DNA from: Synergistaceae bacterium
Lineage (GTDB): Bacteria; Synergistota; Synergistia; Synergistales; Aminobacteriaceae
Reading direction: 5' to 3'
NCBI GenBank assembly: GCA_031273365.1
Contig: JAISSA010000032.1
Location: 1-8,154 of the forward strand
Length of the DNA: 8,154 bases
Shown here: piece by piece, positions 1-5,774 of the stretch
How the letters are laid out: each line of letters begins with the position of its first letter
Position numbering within the stretch: position 1 is the first letter of the stretch
Made by a program: the position numbers and the translations under genes
Notes under the pieces: model-generated
Told to the model about the DNA's origin: nothing
What the model saw: only the letters and a program-made list of their open reading frames with translations
Databases searched by the model: none

Positions 1-203
1 CTGAGCGTGTCCAGCCCCGCGCCGCCGTACTCCTTCGGGAAGGGAATGCCCATCAGCCCCATCTCGCCCAGCTTCCGCACCGCGTCGTCGGGAAACGCGT
101 TTTCCTTATCCAGAAGAAACGCCAGGGGCTTGATCTCCGTTTCCGCGAAATCCCGCAGCCTGGCACGCAGAGCCTCGTGTTCCTCCGTCGTCCTGAAAGA
201 CAT
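1..203 (-). CDS. Acyl-CoA dehydrogenase, N-terminal fragment (runs off left edge)
   Basis: Sixty-seven codons are visible from an ATG at 203-201, and the frame is still open at base 1. The peptide starts MSFRTTEEHEALRARLRDFA and ends with GLMGIPFPKEYGGAGLDTL. The motif GLMGIP-x-P-x-EYGGAGLDTL is the hallmark of the acyl-CoA dehydrogenase N-terminal helical domain, so the missing part should contain the FAD-binding beta domain and the catalytic Glu. Family members oxidise acyl-CoA thioesters to enoyl-CoA and pass electrons to electron-transfer flavoprotein; short-chain (butyryl-type) enzymes look most similar, but substrate cannot be judged from 67 residues. A strong ribosome binding site, AGGAGGAGGT, lies 7 nt upstream and fixes the start. 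The gene follows an Rrf2 regulator on the same strand after a 34-nt gap, so the two probably form one transcript controlled from the promoter near 699-727. Confidence 0.85.
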   Translation of the reverse strand, partial: MSFRTTEEHEALRARLRDFAETEIKPLAFLLDKENAFPDDAVRKLGEMGLMGIPFPKEYGGAGLDTL

Positions 204-237
204 GATATCGACCTCCTCCTCGTTTTTCGCTCCGGCG

Positions 238-648
238 TCAGTCGCCGCCGAACAGCACTTTATGCAGGCTGTGCCCGCGCAGCTCGGCGTCGAGCGATTC
301 CTGGATCCGCTGCAGTTGACTGTGGACCACGCACCTGCCGGAGTTCTTCTGTCTCCACACGCACTGAAAACCCGGCTGCATACAGGCACTGACCAGCCGT
401 TCCGCCTTCATGGCCTCCATCAGGTCGTACAGACTCGCTTTTTTGAGGTCCGCCGTCAGGCGGCAACCCCCCTCCGCCCCCCGCGCGATCTGCACGAACC
501 CGGCCTGCTCCAGTTTTTTGAGAATTTTATAGACAAACTGCTGCGGGAGCGACTCCCGCGTGCAGATGTTGCCCGCCGTGGACTGTTCCCCGTTCGACAG
601 GGCGCGCAGAACCCTCAGCGCATAGTCCGTCTCCCGTGTAATCAGCAT
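238..648 (-). CDS. Rrf2-family (IscR/NsrR-like) transcriptional regulator
   Basis: This 136-residue protein begins MLITRETDYALRVLRALSNG, the typical opening of the Rrf2 winged-helix family. Residues 1-80 form the helix-turn-helix and wing (LPQQFVYKILKKLEQAGFV, then RGAEGGCRL). Three cysteines at residues 89, 96 and 106 (C-x6-C-x9-C) lie where IscR and NsrR hold an Fe-S cluster, although the spacing is slightly wider than in those proteins, so redox, iron or NO sensing is plausible but inferred. Two further cysteines (29, 62) lie in the DNA-binding domain. The ATG at 648 was chosen because AGAGGG lies 6 nt upstream and the family normally starts here; a TTG at 675 in the same frame has no such support. 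It is the first gene of the minus-strand unit and is followed by an acyl-CoA dehydrogenase, a possible target. Its promoter carries paired repeats that suggest self-control. Confidence 0.88.
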   Translation of the reverse strand: MLITRETDYALRVLRALSNGEQSTAGNICTRESLPQQFVYKILKKLEQAGFVQIARGAEGGCRLTADLKKASLYDLMEAMKAERLVSACMQPGFQCVWRQKNSGRCVVHSQLQRIQESLDAELRGHSLHKVLFGGD

Positions 649-675
649 CCCGATCCCTCTCGATATGCTCAGCAA

Positions 676-717
676 AATTGTGGATAGCTCGTACCCTGAA
701 TATACAATTCTGGATAG
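676..717 (-). promoter_or_regulatory. Paired 12-bp direct repeats, probable operator of the Rrf2 regulator
   Basis: The minus strand carries CTATCCAGAATT (717-706) and CTATCCACAATT (687-676), identical at 11 of 12 positions and 30 bp apart, about three helical turns. The first copy fills the spacer between the -35 and -10 hexamers and the second lies about 6 to 17 nt after the expected start site, so binding would block the promoter. The first copy is also part of an imperfect dyad (TATCCA, 4 bp, TGTATA). Autorepression is common among Rrf2 proteins; that this site belongs to this protein is inferred from position. Confidence 0.6.
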
Positions 718-727
718 AACATGTCAA
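699..727 (-). promoter_or_regulatory. Sigma-70 type promoter for the Rrf2 / acyl-CoA dehydrogenase unit
   Basis: Read on the minus strand, TTGACA (727-722) is followed after exactly 17 bp by TATATT (704-699). Both hexamers are at or near consensus and the spacing is ideal. Transcription would start near 692, giving a leader of about 44 nt before the ATG at 648. No experiment is available; the call rests on the hexamers, spacing and position. Confidence 0.8.
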
Positions 728-763
728 GTATCAAAAACAATAATACAACATGACGGTACAGTT

Positions 764-791
764 TTGAAAAGACGCAGGGGTAAGGTATAAT
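764..791 (+). promoter_or_regulatory. Sigma-70 type promoter for the aro operon
   Basis: TTGAAA (764-769) and TATAAT (786-791) are separated by 16 bp, giving a near-consensus promoter pointing at aroD. The expected start near 798 leaves a 5' leader of about 265 nt. It is divergent from the Rrf2 promoter, with the two -35 elements about 36 bp apart, so a regulator bound between them could affect both. Confidence 0.72.
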
Positions 792-797
792 TCCAAA

Positions 798-1062
798 AAG
801 ATACCGCCCGGGAGAGGGGCGTTTTCAGGGCTGCCATTAAGGTTTGAGGTTAACGTGTGCGAAGGATAATTCGGAGCAGTTCCGCAGGGATTTTTGCGAG
901 TGCCGTCAGGACCCGCGGGAGTTCGATTGTTTTCGCCGTCGTTTCACCCCTCCCCGCCGAACACTCAGCGTGCAACTCGCGACATCGACACATAAAAGAA
1001 AAAATGATCTGCAACGGAGAACGTATGTACAATATGAATCTGCCGAAAGGTCGTGACCTGAA
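798..1062 (+). promoter_or_regulatory. Long 5' leader of aroD with a GC hairpin
   Basis: The stretch between the predicted start site and aroD holds no recognisable protein gene. A hairpin with stem CGCCC (805-809) and GGGCG (817-821), 7-nt loop, is followed by TTTT (822-825). It resembles an intrinsic terminator but lies only about 20 nt into the transcript, so a 5'-end stabiliser or very early attenuator is as likely. GCGAGT (896-901) and ACTCGC (975-980) could pair over a distance. No T-box, TPP or other riboswitch core was recognised. Open frames crossing the leader are discussed as a finding and as a rejected call. Confidence 0.4.
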
Positions 1063-1066
1063 ATGA
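1025..1066 (+). CDS. Possible 13-codon upstream ORF coupled to aroD
   Basis: An ATG at 1025 with GGAG (1016-1019) 5 nt upstream opens a 13-codon frame (MYNMNLPKGRDLK). Its TGA overlaps the aroD start as ATGA (1063-1066). The aroD start has only a weak AAAGG 12 nt upstream, so ribosomes that finish the short frame could restart on aroD. The peptide contains one Tyr and no run of aromatic codons, so it does not look like a classical amino-acid attenuator peptide. The same frame is open further upstream to a GTG at 857. This is a reading-frame and spacing argument only; the peptide may have no function of its own. Confidence 0.3.
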   Translation: MYNMNLPKGRDLK

Positions 1067-1887
1067 GGCCCGTGCCGCAAAAACCGATCAGAGCGCGCAG
1101 GAGCTTTGAGACTCGGGAGGGCGAAGGCCCCCTGCTGGGAGGGGCGGTGCCGCTGATCTGCGTTCCCCTCGTGGGAAAGAGCCGGGACGACGTTCTGGCC
1201 GAAACGCGCAACCTCGCGGGGCTTGCGCCGGACGTTGTCGAGCTGCGGATCGACGCGTGGGACTGCATCGAAAACGTCGTCGAGGCGACGGGCCTCATCT
1301 CCGAGGTTCGCGACAGGGTGGAGGCCCTGCCCGTCATCCTGACCTGCCGGGGTCATTGGGAGGGCGGCGTCAAAGAGGTTTCGGAAGCCGCGAAGGACGC
1401 CATTTACGAGGCGGCGATGGAGGGCGGGCTTGTGGATTTCGTGGACAAGGAACTGAAGTACGGCGAAACGGTTCTCGCGCGGCTGAAAGAGCGGGCAAAC
1501 GCCAGAGGAGTCCGTGTGATCGTTTCTTATCACGATTTCCGAGGGACCCCATCGAAGGAGTTTATTTATTCCCGGCTGGCGCAGCAGATACGCTATGGCG
1601 CCGACGTCGCCAAGGCCGCGTTTATGCCGCAGAAAGAGGAGGACGTGCTGAACGTTCTTTCCGCGACGCTGGCGATCCGCCGGGAGTTTCCCGACGTCCC
1701 GCTGATCACGATGTCCATGGGCGAGCTGGGTATGCACAGCCGCGTCGTGGGAGGCCTGTACGGATCCGACCTGACCTTCGCGGTGGGCAGCGCCGCGTCG
1801 GCCCCCGGCCAGATCCCCGTGGCGCAGATGAGAAGCGCGTTCGATCTGATGTATCCGGGTGGTGTGGAGGCTCCAAATTTGATCTGA
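1063..1887 (+). CDS. aroD: Type I 3-dehydroquinate dehydratase
   Basis: The 274-residue protein converts 3-dehydroquinate to 3-dehydroshikimate by the type I Schiff-base mechanism (shikimate pathway, cytoplasm). All key residues are visible with the family's exact spacing: E60 and R62 in VELRID, R96 and E100 in TCRGHWEGG, the catalytic pair H157 (SYHDF) and Schiff-base lysine K184 (ADVAKAAFMP), R227 in MSMGELGMHSR, and S246 and Q250 in SAASAPGQ. They match the E. coli/Salmonella numbering with a constant offset of 14, the offset coming from a somewhat longer N-terminus. The ATG at 1063 is the first start after an in-frame TGA at 1054; its ribosome site is weak, which suggests coupling to the short frame that overlaps it. 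It is the first gene of the aro operon; aroC follows after 27 nt. Confidence 0.95.
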   Translation: MRPVPQKPIRARRSFETREGEGPLLGGAVPLICVPLVGKSRDDVLAETRNLAGLAPDVVELRIDAWDCIENVVEATGLISEVRDRVEALPVILTCRGHWEGGVKEVSEAAKDAIYEAAMEGGLVDFVDKELKYGETVLARLKERANARGVRVIVSYHDFRGTPSKEFIYSRLAQQIRYGADVAKAAFMPQKEEDVLNVLSATLAIRREFPDVPLITMSMGELGMHSRVVGGLYGSDLTFAVGSAASAPGQIPVAQMRSAFDLMYPGGVEAPNLI

Positions 1888-1914
1888 GTTGAATGGCGAA
1901 AGGGGTTTTATGTA

Positions 1915-3090
1915 ATGCTGGGCAACACTTACGGCCGGTTTTTCAGGGTGACGACCTGCGGAGAATCCTACGCGGGCGGTTTTCGCAAGGGCTTGAACGT
2001 CCCCAAAGAGCTTTATGGCGGGCTTTTGGCCATCGTCGACGGAGTTCCGCCCGGACTTAACCTCACCGCCGCGATGATTCAGGAAGAGCTCGACAAGCGC
2101 CGCCCCGGCCAGACGCCGCTGGACTCTCCACGCCTCGAGACCGACAGGGTTTATATTTTCTCCGGCGTCATGGAGGACGACCTGACGACGGGCGCGCCGG
2201 TGGGGCTCGTCATACCCAATGTGGACATAGAAGATCTCCATATCGGGCAATACAGAGAGTATAAAGACATGTGCAGGCCGGGACATGCCGAGTATACTTT
2301 TTTCAAAAAATACGGAGAGCACTCGGACTGGGTGGGGGCCGGCAGAGCCTCCGGCCGTGAGACGGCGAGCCGCGTGGCGGGCGGGGCCGTCGCCAAAGCC
2401 GTTCTGGCCCGCATGGGAATCGACGTGATCGCTTTTATAAGCGAATCTCACAGTATCAAGGCGGGGCCGATAACCTACGAGAAGGCGAAGGAAAACTACC
2501 GCAAAAACGACCTCAACTGCCCGGACCTCGAGGTCGCCCCGAGGATGATCGAGGATATTCTCAGGATCAAAGACGAGGGCGATACCTGCGGCGGAGTGGT
2601 GGAGGTGATAGCGCGCGGCGTGCCGGCGGGTCTCGGAGAACCGGTTTTCGACAAGATGTCGGCGCTCATATCGCACGGCATAATGTCGATAGGGGCGATA
2701 AAGGGCCTGGAGTTCGGCTCGGGCTTCGCTCACGCGACGATGAAGGGTTCCGAATCGAACGATCCCATGTACTTTGACGCCGACGGGAGGGTGCGCTTCA
2801 GGTCGAATCACGCGGGAGGCGTGCTCGGCGGCATATCGAACGGGGAGGACATCAGAATACGCGTCGCGGTGAAGGCGACGCCGACGATATCGCTGCCGCA
2901 GGATACCGTGGACGTCGGGCAGGGGAAAAACGCCCTTCTGTCCCCGATCACGCGCAGAGACCCCTCTCTCCTGCCGAGGATTTACCCCGTGTGCGAGGCG
3001 ATGGTCCGCCTCTCGATACTGGACGCGATCTACATGAGCCAGGGCTACGCCGCGGTCGCGAACCTGGACCCCAGGTGGGGAAAAATATAA
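1915..3090 (+). CDS. aroC: Chorismate synthase, variant with GESY in place of GESH
   Basis: Chorismate synthase removes phosphate from EPSP to give chorismate, using reduced FMN. The 391-residue protein aligns along the family: MLGNTYGRFFRVTT at the N-terminus, VDGVPPGL, DKRRPGQ, RPGHAEYTFFKKYG with catalytic-type H124, GRASGRET (normally GRSSARET), GVPAGLGEPVFDK, NHAGGVLGGISNG (N298-G310) and RRDP with D349. Two departures stand out. The conserved GESHG reads GESYA, so the active-site His is Tyr19. About 14 extra residues (roughly 20-40) lie between that motif and VDGVPPG compared with E. coli AroC. The rest is intact, so the gene is not decayed; it is probably a functional, divergent enzyme. 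The ATG at 1915 has AGGGG 9 nt upstream. aroD ends 27 nt before and aroA starts 15 nt after. Confidence 0.93.
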   Translation: MLGNTYGRFFRVTTCGESYAGGFRKGLNVPKELYGGLLAIVDGVPPGLNLTAAMIQEELDKRRPGQTPLDSPRLETDRVYIFSGVMEDDLTTGAPVGLVIPNVDIEDLHIGQYREYKDMCRPGHAEYTFFKKYGEHSDWVGAGRASGRETASRVAGGAVAKAVLARMGIDVIAFISESHSIKAGPITYEKAKENYRKNDLNCPDLEVAPRMIEDILRIKDEGDTCGGVVEVIARGVPAGLGEPVFDKMSALISHGIMSIGAIKGLEFGSGFAHATMKGSESNDPMYFDADGRVRFRSNHAGGVLGGISNGEDIRIRVAVKATPTISLPQDTVDVGQGKNALLSPITRRDPSLLPRIYPVCEAMVRLSILDAIYMSQGYAAVANLDPRWGKI

Positions 3091-3105
3091 AGAGGAGTCC
3101 ATTCG

Positions 3106-4395
3106 ATGAAACTGAGGGTGAAGCGTTCTGAGGGGCTTGGCGGTTCCGTGGCCATACCGGGTTCCAAATCTCACACCATCCGATCTCTTTTTATAGCGTC
3201 GCTGGCGGAGGGGGAATCGATAATAAGAGCGCCGCTCATTTCGAAAGACGCGATATCCGCCGTCACCACGTGCAGGGCTTTTGGGGCGGAGGTCACGGAG
3301 GAGGAAGGGCTGTTCCGGGTCAGGGGGTTCGGCCGAACCCCCCGTTTGCCCGGGAATATTGTCGACGTTGGAAACTCCGGCACCACGATGATTTTTTCGA
3401 TCTGTACGGCCGCGCTTGTCAGGGCGGAGGGGGCGACCGTTCTGACCGGAGACGAACAGACCAGGCGCAGGCCCCTGGGCCCGTTGATCGATGCGCTGAG
3501 CGGGCTTGGAATCGAGATCTTCTCGACGGGGAACAACGGCAATCCGCCGGTGGTGGTCCGGGGCGCGGCGAAAATGTCGAGGGCCTCTTCCTGTCGGATA
3601 GACGCGCAGATCAGCCAGTACCTCTCTTCGCTGCTCATTCACGCTCCTCTGTTCGAGAAGGATATCGACGTGGAAATCATCAAACTTCTCGAGGTCCCTT
3701 ACGTGGAGATGACCCTCTGGTGGCTGGACAGGTTCGGCATAAGGTACGAAAACAGGGATTTTAAACACTTTCATATTTATGGAGGGCAAAGCTACAGGCC
3801 GTTCGACCGGACCATACCGGGAGATTTTTCGTCGGCGACTTTTTTTGCCGTGCTGGCCGCGATCTCGGGAGCCGAGATCTTCATGAAGAACCTCGATATG
3901 AGCGACGTGCAGGGCGATAAGGAAGTCGTGCGAATGCTCGAGCGCATGGGGGCGCGCGTCACGGTAAAACCGGGAGGCGTGGCCGTGAAAGGGGACCGTC
4001 TGACCGGAGCCCGGCTGGACCTCGGCGATACGCCGGACGCTATCTGTGCGATGGCGGTGGCGGGCTGTTTCGCGGAGGGCGAAACCAGGCTGGAGAACGT
4101 CCCGCAGGCACGGTTGAAAGAAACCGACAGAATAGCGGTTATGGCGACGGAGCTGAAAAAAATGGGCGCCGATGTCGAGGAACAGCCCGACGGGCTGATC
4201 ATCAGACGCAGCGTCCTCAAAGGCGCGGAGCTCAACGGTTATGGCGACCACCGCGTCGTCATGTCGCTCGCCACAGCCGGCCTGGTGGCCGGCGGAGTTA
4301 CGACCGTATCCGGCGCGGAGGCGGCGAGCGTCACCTTCCCTGAGTTCATCAGGCTGATAAAGGAGTGCGGCGGAGACATCGAAACGATCGACTGA
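3106..4395 (+). CDS. aroA: EPSP synthase (3-phosphoshikimate 1-carboxyvinyltransferase)
   Basis: The 429-residue enzyme joins phosphoenolpyruvate to shikimate-3-phosphate. Visible signatures are PGSKSHTIR (K21, S22, R26), VGNSGTTM (89-95), LTGDEQTRRRPLGPLIDAL, QISQYLSSLL, GDFSSATFF, TPDAICAMAV with the catalytic-type Asp, RLKETDRI, GDHRVVMSLA and a C-terminal TFPEF. Length and both inside-out alpha/beta halves match the family. The residue after GNSGTTM is Ile96, where E. coli has Arg100, and Phe97 replaces Pro101; the Gly linked to glyphosate sensitivity in E. coli (Gly96) is kept as Gly92. It therefore does not fit the textbook class I pattern, and inhibitor response cannot be predicted from this. 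AGAGGAG lies just upstream of the ATG, 15 nt after the aroC stop. The stop codon is the first part of a 13-bp tandem repeat. Confidence 0.95.
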   Translation: MKLRVKRSEGLGGSVAIPGSKSHTIRSLFIASLAEGESIIRAPLISKDAISAVTTCRAFGAEVTEEEGLFRVRGFGRTPRLPGNIVDVGNSGTTMIFSICTAALVRAEGATVLTGDEQTRRRPLGPLIDALSGLGIEIFSTGNNGNPPVVVRGAAKMSRASSCRIDAQISQYLSSLLIHAPLFEKDIDVEIIKLLEVPYVEMTLWWLDRFGIRYENRDFKHFHIYGGQSYRPFDRTIPGDFSSATFFAVLAAISGAEIFMKNLDMSDVQGDKEVVRMLERMGARVTVKPGGVAVKGDRLTGARLDLGDTPDAICAMAVAGCFAEGETRLENVPQARLKETDRIAVMATELKKMGADVEEQPDGLIIRRSVLKGAELNGYGDHRVVMSLATAGLVAGGVTTVSGAEAASVTFPEFIRLIKECGGDIETID

Positions 4396-4431
4396 AGATC
4401 GTGACTGGAGATCGTGACTGAAGATCGTGCC
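4393..4431 (+). repeat. Three tandem copies of a 13-bp repeat at the aroA stop
   Basis: TGAAGATCGTGAC (4393-4405), TGGAGATCGTGAC (4406-4418) and TGAAGATCGTGCC (4419-4431) follow each other without a gap; each differs from the first by one base. The first TGA is the aroA stop codon, so a change in copy number would alter only the spacer to tctC. Each copy contains GATC. It could be slippage product or a binding-site array; nothing identifies a protein. Confidence 0.85.
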
Positions 4432-4497
4432 CGTTCAGGAGGGCTTACAAATCTTGGTCCCGGACAGGAAAATATACTGACAGGAGGCGCAATCGTT

Positions 4498-5550
4498 ATG
4501 AGTTTCAAATGTAAGAGCTGTAAATGCTTCAGGGGAATTCTGCGTTCCGTTGCCGTCGTTTTGTTCGTTTTGTCGTTCGCTCTCTCGCTGGCGGGTTCCG
4601 CGTTCGCGGCCGACTATCCGTCGAAGGCCATCAGCCTGGTGCTGGGCTGGGGTGCGGGAGGCGTCACCGACGTGGCGGCTCGCGTCTTTGCGCCGCTTTT
4701 CGAGAAGTATGTCGGCGCGCCGGTTGTGGTCATCAACAGGCCCGGCGCCAGCGGCGCGATAGGCACGGACTACGTCAATAACCAGCCTGCCGACGGGTAC
4801 ACGGTGCTCTTCTCGGCCGAGACGCCGGCCACGTTTCAGGTGATGGGAACGAGCAAACTTTCTTTCCACGACTTCATCCCGCTGTTTCTCGTTTCCCACT
4901 CCGAGAAGTTCATCGTCGTCGCCGGCAATTCGCCCTTTCAGACGATGGAGGATCTGGTGGAGGCGGCGCGGAAGAACCCCGGAAAAGTGCGCTTTTCCTA
5001 TACGGGGCCGGGCGCGAGCGGCCACATTCAGGGAATCCTGATGCAGAACGCCGGCAACGTGACGCTTTCGATGACGCCCTTCGGCAGCGGCAGCGAGTCG
5101 TTCATGGCCGTTTTGGGCGGGCAGGTCGATTTCACGTCTCCCAACATCGGCACCGTCAAGGACTATATCTCGACCGGCCAGATGCGGGCGCTCGCCGTCT
5201 TCGACAGGAAGCGCAGCCAGTATCTGCCGGACGTCCCGGCGATCACGGAGGCGCTGCCGGGGCTCGAGCCCTTCCTGCCGCTGGACTACCCCAACTGCCT
5301 TCTGCTGAAGAAGGGGACCCCGGACGACGTGGTGAAAAAGGTTGTGGACGCCGGACTGAAGGCCCTGGCTGACCCGGAGTGGAAAAAATTCCTCGAGTCG
5401 ACGTGGTACACCGCCTACGACCAGGTTCAGGGGGAAGATGTCCTGAAATACTGGGACCGCTGGGGGTCGATCGTGAACTGGATCCTTTTCGACGCGGGCG
5501 TCGCCAGGAACAATCCGTCGGATTTCAACATCCCGAGGTTCGAGAAGTAG
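4498..5550 (+). CDS. tctC: TTT-family periplasmic solute-binding protein (TctC/Bug type)
   Basis: This 350-residue protein is the extracytoplasmic receptor of a tripartite tricarboxylate transporter. It has a Sec signal: a basic N-region (K4, K6, K9, R12, R16), a hydrophobic core VAVVLFVLSFALSLAG and a signal-peptidase site AFA before ADYPSK (cleavage after residue 37). The mature start ADYPSKAISLVLGWGAGGVTD followed by APVVVINRPGASGAIGTDYV and PADGYTVLFS is the classic Bug/TctC pattern; GPGASG and the VKDYISTGQMRALAVF region follow. Family ligands are mostly carboxylates (citrate, tricarballylate, dicarboxylates, aromatic acids); ligand here is unknown. The ATG at 4498 was chosen over upstream in-frame GTGs because AGGAGG (4482-4487) precedes it and the signal peptide starts there. 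The N-region is oddly Cys-rich (C5, C8, C10). It lies 102 nt after aroA and 224 nt before tctB. Confidence 0.93.
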   Translation: MSFKCKSCKCFRGILRSVAVVLFVLSFALSLAGSAFAADYPSKAISLVLGWGAGGVTDVAARVFAPLFEKYVGAPVVVINRPGASGAIGTDYVNNQPADGYTVLFSAETPATFQVMGTSKLSFHDFIPLFLVSHSEKFIVVAGNSPFQTMEDLVEAARKNPGKVRFSYTGPGASGHIQGILMQNAGNVTLSMTPFGSGSESFMAVLGGQVDFTSPNIGTVKDYISTGQMRALAVFDRKRSQYLPDVPAITEALPGLEPFLPLDYPNCLLLKKGTPDDVVKKVVDAGLKALADPEWKKFLESTWYTAYDQVQGEDVLKYWDRWGSIVNWILFDAGVARNNPSDFNIPRFEK

Positions 5551-5557
5551 CGCCCGT

Positions 5558-5582
5558 TGAAAACCGCGCTTTCAGAATTTTT
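5558..5582 (+). terminator. Weak hairpin plus T-run after tctC
   Basis: TGAAA (5558-5562) can pair with TTTCA (5570-5574) around a 7-nt loop, and five T residues follow at 5578-5582. The stem is short and AT-rich, so termination would be partial at best. It would be a way to make more binding protein than membrane subunits, as transporter operons often do, but this is inference. Confidence 0.3.
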
Positions 5583-5585
5583 GAT

Positions 5586-5702
5586 CCAGTGTCAGCAATT
5601 TAAGCCAAAAACATGGGGCTCCGCCCCCCGGCAAAAGCCCCGCAGGGGATTTTTCCCAGTCCCCTGACCCCGTTAATTTTCCCCGGTTGTTGCTGACATT
5701 GG
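5586..5702. mobile_element. MITE-like element, about 117 bp, between tctC and tctB
   Basis: The ends CCAGTGTCAGCAA (5586-5598) and TTGCTGACATTGG (5690-5702) are inverted repeats matching at 12 of 13 positions. TTTTTGAT is found directly outside each end (5578-5585 and 5703-5710), as expected for an 8-bp target duplication. The interior encodes nothing and is rich in GC hairpins: GGGGC/GCCCC (5615-5619 with 5623-5627) and CCCC/GGGG (5638-5641 with 5645-5648), the latter followed by ATTTTT and so terminator-like. The same CAGGGG can instead pair with CCCCTG (5661-5666). This is the pattern of a non-autonomous insertion mobilised by a transposase elsewhere. The parent IS family is not identified; 8-bp duplications occur in several families. 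Confidence 0.7.
5637..5654 (+). terminator. Terminator-like hairpin inside the MITE-like element
   Basis: CCCC (5638-5641), loop GCA, GGGG (5645-5648) followed by ATTTTT (5649-5654). The stem is only 4 bp but all G-C. If active it would reduce read-through from tctC into tctBA. Confidence 0.35.
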
Positions 5703-5707
5703 TTTTT

Positions 5708-5733
5708 GATCCGGATTGTTTTTTATCCAGATC
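5708..5733 (+). repeat. Inverted repeat (hairpin) just right of the MITE-like element
   Basis: GATCCGGAT (5708-5716) pairs with ATCCAGATC (5725-5733) at 8 of 9 positions around an 8-nt T-rich loop. The right-hand copy of the putative target duplication overlaps its first bases, so the element seems to have landed at the edge of a pre-existing hairpin. Confidence 0.55.
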
Positions 5734-5774
5734 TGAATGAGACCACGGCCCCGGAAGAATTGGAGTGAGTTTGC

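Noticed and set aside
7..687. A 226-codon plus-strand frame over the acyl-CoA dehydrogenase and Rrf2 genes.
   Set aside because: Both minus-strand genes have clear family motifs and ribosome sites; this frame has neither.
844..1056. A 70-codon frame in the aroD leader with five Phe codons between residues 13 and 34, considered as a Phe attenuator peptide.
   Set aside because: It begins with TTG without a properly spaced ribosome site, the Phe codons are scattered rather than consecutive, and no terminator/antiterminator pair follows.
857..1066. A 69-codon frame starting at GTG 857, sharing its end with the short ORF before aroD.
   Set aside because: GAGG lies about 7 nt upstream, so translation is possible, but no family is recognised and the composition looks non-coding. 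Only the last 13 codons have a good ATG and ribosome site.
850..4251. A 1133-codon open frame antisense to aroD, aroC and aroA.
   Set aside because: It is codon-aligned with all three genes, which share one frame. It stays open because the sense genes avoid TTA, CTA and TCA codons. The translation is Arg/His-rich with no recognisable domain.
4473..4478. TATACT before tctC as the -10 of a separate tct promoter.
   Set aside because: No acceptable -35 hexamer lies 16-18 bp upstream; the nearest TTG-like sequence is only 13 bp away.
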